From Callipepla californica brunnescens (taxonomy: Eukaryota; Chordata; Aves; Galliformes; Odontophoridae), in NCBI GenBank assembly GCA_023055505.1, contig JALIRH010000095.1:930001-994000 (forward strand): 64,000 bases of DNA, read 5' to 3'. The notes below the pieces were generated by a model. It did no database searches. It was not told the DNA's origin and saw nothing but the letters and a program-made list of their open reading frames with translations. Below are positions 58,531 to 64,000 of the stretch, in pieces (within the stretch, counting starts at the first letter, position 1; each line of letters opens with the position of its first letter). The position numbers were made by a program, and so were the translations under genes.

Positions 58531-59156
58531 TTAAGAAAGACGCCAGTCAGGCGGCAGCAGCAGTGCACTGAATCGCGGCTTTTCAAAAATCAGCCGGTAG
58601 CGGTCCTATTCCAACAAATCGCGTTTTACATGTGAAAGTGACTCGGTTTCAGGAGTTGGAAGAGAATGTATGCTGGATCCCATTGTTACTGGGAAGGAAA
58701 GTTTTGATTCTCATTCTGCTCTGCTACTGAATGCAACGTATGTCTGCATCGTTCATTCATCTGCGAGCACGTTTTCCTTCTTTTCTCTGACCAGTGCTGT
58801 TGTCCTTTTTACTTCCTCAATCTAACACATTCATTTCAATTTTCTTACAATACCCGCGGATCTTTCTCATTCTCTCTCAAAAAGGGATGTTTTTCAGAAC
58901 TATGGAAGCAATGGAGAGGCGTTAAGTACGGAAAGCTGGTTCCTCTCCCAAAGGCGTGTGTGATTCCACCGCTTCTAAGGGTTCCCCAGAAAACCTTGTC
59001 ACCGGAGCATCGGAATAGCTCCCTTTAGAAGCAGAGAAAAAGCGGCAGAGAATTTGATGCTCGAACCGCGCTTAGCCGCGGATTCCGATTCAATCGCACC
59101 AGTCGCGGCTCCTGCTGCTTTTGCCGCTGAAGAAAGACGCCAGTCAGCCGGCTGCC

Positions 59157-61567
59157 GTGCACTGAATCGCGGCTTCAGTAATCAGCCGGTAGCGGTTCTA
59201 TTCCAACAAATCGCGGTTTACACGTGAAAGTGACTCCTTTTCAGGATCTGTAAGTGTATGTATGCTGCATCCCAATGTTAGTGGGAGGGAAAGTTTTGAT
59301 TCTCATTCTGCTCTACTACTGAATGCAACGTACGTCTGCATCGTTCATTCATCTACGAGCACGTTTTCATTCTTTTCTCTGACCAGTCTTGTTATTCCTT
59401 TTCCTACCTCTAGTTAATATCGTCACACAAGTTTTTCTTGCCAAACAAACAATTCATTCCCTTTTTCTTTTGGAACGGTATGGTATTCAGAGCTAAAGAG
59501 TCAAATAGTAGCGTTAAGTACGTTAAACTTTTTCTTCTACCAAATGTATGTTTGATTCCACCTCTTCTAAGTGTTTCCCAAAAACACTATCATCGGAGCT
59601 TTGCAAATGCCTTCTTTAACAAGCAGAGCAAACCGGCAGAGTGTTAATATTCGAACCGCTCAGAACCTCGGATTCCGCTCGAATCTCATCAATCGCGGCT
59701 ACTGCTGCTTTTGCCGCTGAAGAAAGACGCCAGTCAGACGGCAGCTATGCACTGAATCGCGGCTTTTCAAAAATCAGCCGGTAGCGGTTCTTCTCCAACA
59801 ATTCGCGGTTTACACGTGAAAGTGACTCGGTTTCAGGAGTTGGAAGAGAATGTGTGCTGGATCCCAGTTTTAATAGGAGTGAAAGTTTTAATTCTTATTC
59901 TGCTCTGTTACTGTATGCAACGTACGTCTGAATCGTTCATTCATCTGCGAGCACGTTTTCATTCTTTTCTCTGACCAGTGCTCTTATCCTTTTTACTTCC
60001 TCAATCTAACACATTCATTTCAATTTTCTTACAATACCGGCGGATCTTTCTCATTCTCTCTCAAAAAGGTATGTTTTTCAGAACTATGAAAGCAATGGAG
60101 AGGCGTTAAGTACGGAAAGATAATTCCTCTCCCACAGGTGTGTGTGATTCCACCGCTTCTAAGGGTTCCACAGAAAACCTTGTCACCGGAGCATCGGAAT
60201 AGCCCCCTTTAGAAGCAGAGAAAAAGCGGCCGAGAGTTTGATGCTCGAACCGCGCTTAGCCGCGGATTCCGATTCAATCGCACCAGTCGCGGCTCCTGCT
60301 GCTTTTGCCGCTGAAGAAAGACGCTAGTCAGCCGGTAAAAGTGCACTGAATCGCGGCTTCAGTAATCAGCCGGTAGCGGTTCTATTCCAACAAATCGCGG
60401 TTTACACGTGAAAGTGACTCCTTTTCAGGATCTGTAAGTGTATGTATGCTGCATCCCAATGTTAGTGGGAGGGAAAGTTTTGATTCTCATTCTGCTCTAC
60501 TACTGAATGCAACGTACGTCTGCATCGTTCATTCATCTACGAGCACGTTTTCATTCTTTTCTCTGACCAGTCTTGTTATTCCTTTTCCTACCTCTAGTTA
60601 ATATCGTCACACAAGTTTTTCTTGCCAAACAAACAATTCATTCCCTTTTTCTTTTGGAACGGTATGGTATTCAGAGCTAAAGAGTCAAATAGTAGCGTTA
60701 AGTACGTTAAACTTTTTCTTCTACCAAATGTATGTTTGATTCCACCTCTTCTAAGTGTTTCCCAAAAACACTATCATCGGAGCTTTGCAAATGCCTTCTT
60801 TAACAAGCAGAGCAAACCGGCAGAGTGTTAATATTCGAACCGCTCAGAACCTCGGATTCCGCTCGAATCTCATCAATCGCGGCTACTGCTGCTTTTGCCG
60901 CTGAAGAAAGACGCCAGTCAGACGGCAGCTATGCACTGAATCGCGGCTTTTCAAAAATCAGCCGGTAGCGGTTCTTCTCCAACAATTCGCGGTTTACACG
61001 TGAAAGTGACTCGGTTTCAGGAGTTGGAAGAGAATGTGTGCTGGATCCCAGTTTTAATAGGAGTGAAAGTTTTAATTCTTATTCTGCTCTGTTACTGTAT
61101 GCAACGTACGTCTGAATCGTTCATTCATCTGCGAGCACGTTTTCATTCTTTTCTCTGACCAGTGCTCTTATCCTTTTTACTTCCTCAATCTAACACATTC
61201 ATTTCAATTTTCTTACAATACCGGCGGATCTTTCTCATTCTCTCTCAAAAAGGTATGTTTTTCAGAACTATGAAAGCAATGGAGAGGCGTTAAGTACGGA
61301 AAGATAATTCCTCTCCCACAGGTGTGTGTGATTCCACCGCTTCTAAGGGTTCCACAGAAAACCTTGTCACCGGAGCATCGGAATAGCCCCCTTTAGAAGC
61401 AGAGAAAAAGCGGCCGAGAGTTTGATGCTCGAACCGCGCTTAGCCGCGGATTCCGATTCAATCGCACCAGTCGCGGCTCCTGCTGCTTTTGCCGCTGAAG
61501 AAAGACGCTAGTCAGCCGGTAAAAGTGCACTGAATCGCGGCTTCAGTAATCAGCCGGTAGCGGTTCT
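59157..61567 (+). repeat. 1,184-bp tandem duplication of an A/B dimer
   Basis: 59,157-60,383 and 60,341-61,567 match at an offset of 1,184 bp with no difference noticed. The alternating dimer is therefore the natural exchange unit in this part of the array. Confidence 0.9.
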
Positions 61568-62767
61568 TCTCCAACAAATCGCGGTTGAAACCTGAAAGTG
61601 ACTCCAATTCTGGTGTTGTAAGTGAATGGATGCTGGATCCCAGTGTCAGTGAGAGGGAAAGTTTTGATTCTCATTCTGCTCTACTACTGAATGCAACGTA
61701 TGTCTGCATCATTCATTCATCTACGAGCACGTTTTCATTCCTTTCTCTGACCAGTCTTGTTATTCCTTTTCAGTACCTCTAGTTAATATCGTCACACAAG
61801 TTTTTCTTGCCAAACAAACAATTCATTCCCTTTTTCTTTTGCAACGGTATGGTATTCAGAGCTAAAAAGTCAAATAGTAGCGTTAAGTACGTTAAACTTT
61901 TTCTTCTACCAAATGTATGTTTGATTCCACCTCTTCTAAGTGTTCCCCAAAAACACTGTCAGCGGAGCGTTGCAAAAGCCACTTTTAACAAACATAGCAA
62001 ACCGGCAGCGTGTTAATGTTCGAACCGCGAAGAACCGCGTCTCAGGCTCGAATCGCATCAATCGCGGCTACTGCTGCTTTTGCCGCTTAAGAAAGACGCC
62101 AGTCAGGCGGCAGCAGCAGTGCACTGAATCGCGGCTTTTCAAAAATCAGCCGGTAGCGGTCCTATTCCAACAATTCGCGGTTTACACGTGAAAGTGACTC
62201 GGTTTCAGGAGTTGGAAGAGAATGTGTGCTGGATCCCAGTGTTAATGGGAAGGAAAGTTTTGATTCTCATTCTGCTCTGCTACTGAATGCAACGTATGTC
62301 TGCATCGTTCATTCATCTGCGAGCACGTTTTCATTCTTTTCTCTGACCAGTGCTCTTATCCTTTTTACTTCCTCAATCTAACACATTCACTTCAATTTTC
62401 TTACAATACCCGCGGATCTTTCTCATTCTCTCTCAAAAAGGTATGTTTTTCAGAACTATGGAAGCAATGGAGAGGCGTTAAGTACGGAAAGCTGGTTCCT
62501 CTCCCAAAGGCGTGTGTGATTCCACCGCTTCTAAGGGTTCCCCAGAAAACCTTGTCACCGGAGCATCGGAATAGCCCCCTTTAAGAAGCAGAGAAAAAGC
62601 GGCCGAGAGTTTGATGCTCGAACCGCGCTTAGCCGCGGATTCCCATTCACTCGCATCAATCGCGGCTCCTGCTGCTTTTGCCGCTGAAGAAAGACGCCAG
62701 TCAGCCGGCTGCCGTGCACTCAATAGCGCCTTCTCTAATCAGCCGGCATCGGTCCTATTCCAACACA

Positions 62768-64000
62768 TACGCTAAAGCTAAACCTCACCCTACTCTCACC
62801 CTTACGCACCAGCTAACCCTGCCTCAATCCCTACATACAGATCAAACCCGAAACCTAAACCTAACCCTAAACCTCAACTTCATGCTAACATCAACACTCA
62901 ACCTAATCCTATCCCTAAATAGAATCATCACATTGAGAAACACTTTCTCCCTAACCCTAATCCGAAATCGAATCCGAAACCTCAAAGAATCCCAAACCCT
63001 TTCCATAGCTCTAACCCAATGCTGAACCCTACCCTGACCCACTTTCACTACCCCTTACCATAAAACTCAATCAACACCAAAACCCACCCCTGACACTAAA
63101 CCTAACACTAATTCTTATCCTAACCCTAACCCAAACACTTACCCTAATCCGAACCAAAACCCAAGCCCTAACCCGAGCACAAAGCCTTACCTTGCCCCTC
63201 ATTCTATTCTGAACCCTAACCGGAAACCTAACACTTACCCTAAGACCAACCCTTTCCCTAAACAGAAATCTATCCCTAGCAGAAGCGGAACCCAAGCAAA
63301 AACTCCTACTTTAACACCAACCCCAAGTTGATGCCCAAGCCTAAACCTGACACATAGCATCACATTACCACAACCCTCACCTAAACTCTAACCCCAACCC
63401 TAACACTAAGACTTACCCTAGCTATCTGATGGTCCTCATACCCTATTCCAATTCCTAAACCCAAGGCAAACACCACACCAAAAGCAATGCCTACCATTTT
63501 CCAAACCTGACACTTAAAGTCAACCTAAACCTTACTCTAACCGTATATCAAACCCTGACCATTAGCCTCATTGTGACTCTAAGTCTGCCTTCAATCGAAA
63601 TCTGACCCTAAAACCAACCCCAACTCAAAGCCCAACCCTAAACCTAAAGCTAAGCATCAGATTACTGCAGATCTCACCTAACCTATCCCTACTTCTAACC
63701 CCAAACCCAATCCAAACGCCAAACCTATTCCTAACCTAACACTAAGCCAGAACCCAACCCAAGGCCTACCCCTTCTCTCAGCCTAACACTCAAACTAACC
63801 TAGACCCAAAACCAACCCTAAATCAAATCCTAACCCTCCCCCTTACTCTATCCTGTACCCAAGCAAGGCGTAACCCTTCTCTGATCCTAAAACTAAAGAG
63901 AGCTCTACCCCATACTCTAAACCTTCATCTACACCAAAACCTAACCCTATCCCTAATCCAAAACCTAACCCTAAACCTAACCCGAACTCTAACCTTAATC
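62768..64000 (-). repeat. CCCTAA-type subtelomeric repeat, inverted relative of the macrosatellite
   Basis: Right of the satellite the strand polarity flips to CCCTAA/AACCCTA style and stays so to the window end. It is rich in family words in inverse orientation, for example CAGATTACTGCAGATCTCACC (about 63,658) and AGGCCTACCCCTTCTCTCAG (about 63,762). No gene is seen. It continues beyond the window. Confidence 0.88.
63590..63860 (-). repeat. Inverted, diverged copy of the block at 23,295-23,580
   Basis: Read on the minus strand, this block follows the same order of words as unit 1 (and all units): GATTTAG, CTAGGTTAGTTTGAGTGT, AGGCTGAGAGAAGGGGTAGG, TTCTGGCTTAGTGTTAGG, GGATTGGGTTTGGGGTTAG, then GTAATCTGATGCTT. 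Scattered substitutions and small gaps show it is older than the six units. Confidence 0.88.

Larger units (their letters stand above)
48547..62767 (+). repeat. Satellite array with ~592-bp monomers (about 24 copies)
   Basis: The anchor TGTGATTC/TTTGATTC + CAC + CTTC(T/G)AA recurs near 48,569, 49,154, 49,509, 50,101, 50,687, 51,278, 51,869, 52,455, 53,047, 53,637, 54,229, 54,822, 55,411, 55,998 and onward to 62,512, mostly 590-594 bp apart. Two types alternate. Type A reads CCTTGTCACCGGAGCATCGG; type B reads CACTGTCATCGGAGCGTTGC. Both share GCTGCTTTTGCCGCTGAAGA, AATCAGCCGGTAGCGG, GATTCTCATTCTGCTCT and TTCATTCATCTGCGAGCACG. CpG is dense and well kept (CCGCGCTTAGCCGCGGATTC). The family is not recognised. 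Short open frames of 60-110 codons recur only because the DNA repeats. Confidence 0.95.

Noticed and set aside
51759..62016. 69-codon frame starting MPNKQF in B-type monomers as a conserved gene
   Set aside because: It is conserved only as far as the whole monomer is. Changes fall at all codon positions, and there is no related frame in A-type monomers.
48547..62767. CENP-B box or centromeric satellite
   Set aside because: TTCCAACAAATCG resembles part of the inverted CENP-B box but lacks the essential CGAA and CCCG positions; the context is subtelomeric.
48547..62767. CRISPR array
   Set aside because: Repeats are about 592 bp and contiguous with no unique spacers, and the genome is eukaryotic.

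Overview
This window is repeat-dominated vertebrate subtelomeric DNA, most likely from a galliform bird (chicken or a close relative) and probably a small GC-rich microchromosome. The support is: several kinds of degenerate TTAGGG/CCCTAA repeat; GACCCACAGCGACCCATAG-type minisatellites; an old endogenous retrovirus (ERV) whose env looks alpharetroviral; and a terminal exon recognisable as SGF29. Species and chromosome are inference. No complete cellular gene is present, and most open frames are by-products of low-complexity repeats.

Layout. (1) 1-8,940: degenerate TTAGGG-type repeat. (2) 8,941-10,568: an ordered subtelomeric element, split by a solo LTR at 9,381-9,954 that has a 5-bp target duplication. 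(3) 10,569-15,060: a genic island. It holds the last exon of SGF29 (stop codon lost, tail partly duplicated), a CpG-rich promoter-like block, two possible short exons of an unrecognised gene, and C/G-rich minisatellites. The last minisatellite carries four copies of an E-box plus CTCF-like composite motif. (4) 15,061-19,411: a minus-strand, 5'-truncated, multiply broken ERV in the order LTR-env-IN-RNase H-RT-PR. (5) 19,220-48,097: six tandem copies of a unit of about 4.8 kb. Each copy starts with the same piece of about 190 bp of ERV protease, continues through a CCCTAA-type half, flips orientation, and ends in a TTAGGG-type half. (6) 48,098-48,546: more subtelomeric repeat. (7) 48,547-62,767: a CpG-rich satellite with monomers of about 592 bp, arranged as alternating A/B types and larger duplications. 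(8) 62,768-64,000: CCCTAA-type subtelomeric repeat that is an inverted, diverged relative of the TTAGGG half of the 4.8-kb unit.

How it fits together. Gene-bearing DNA appears to have been cut on both sides by subtelomeric repeat. A retrovirus then inserted into the minisatellite (or came with it). A 4.8-kb segment spanning the broken 5' end of that ERV and the adjacent subtelomeric repeat was later tandemly amplified. The strongest leads are this macrosatellite with its ERV-derived junction, the composite CTCF/E-box array, the 592-bp satellite, and the SGF29 tail. I see no operon, RNA gene, CRISPR array or functional mobile element.
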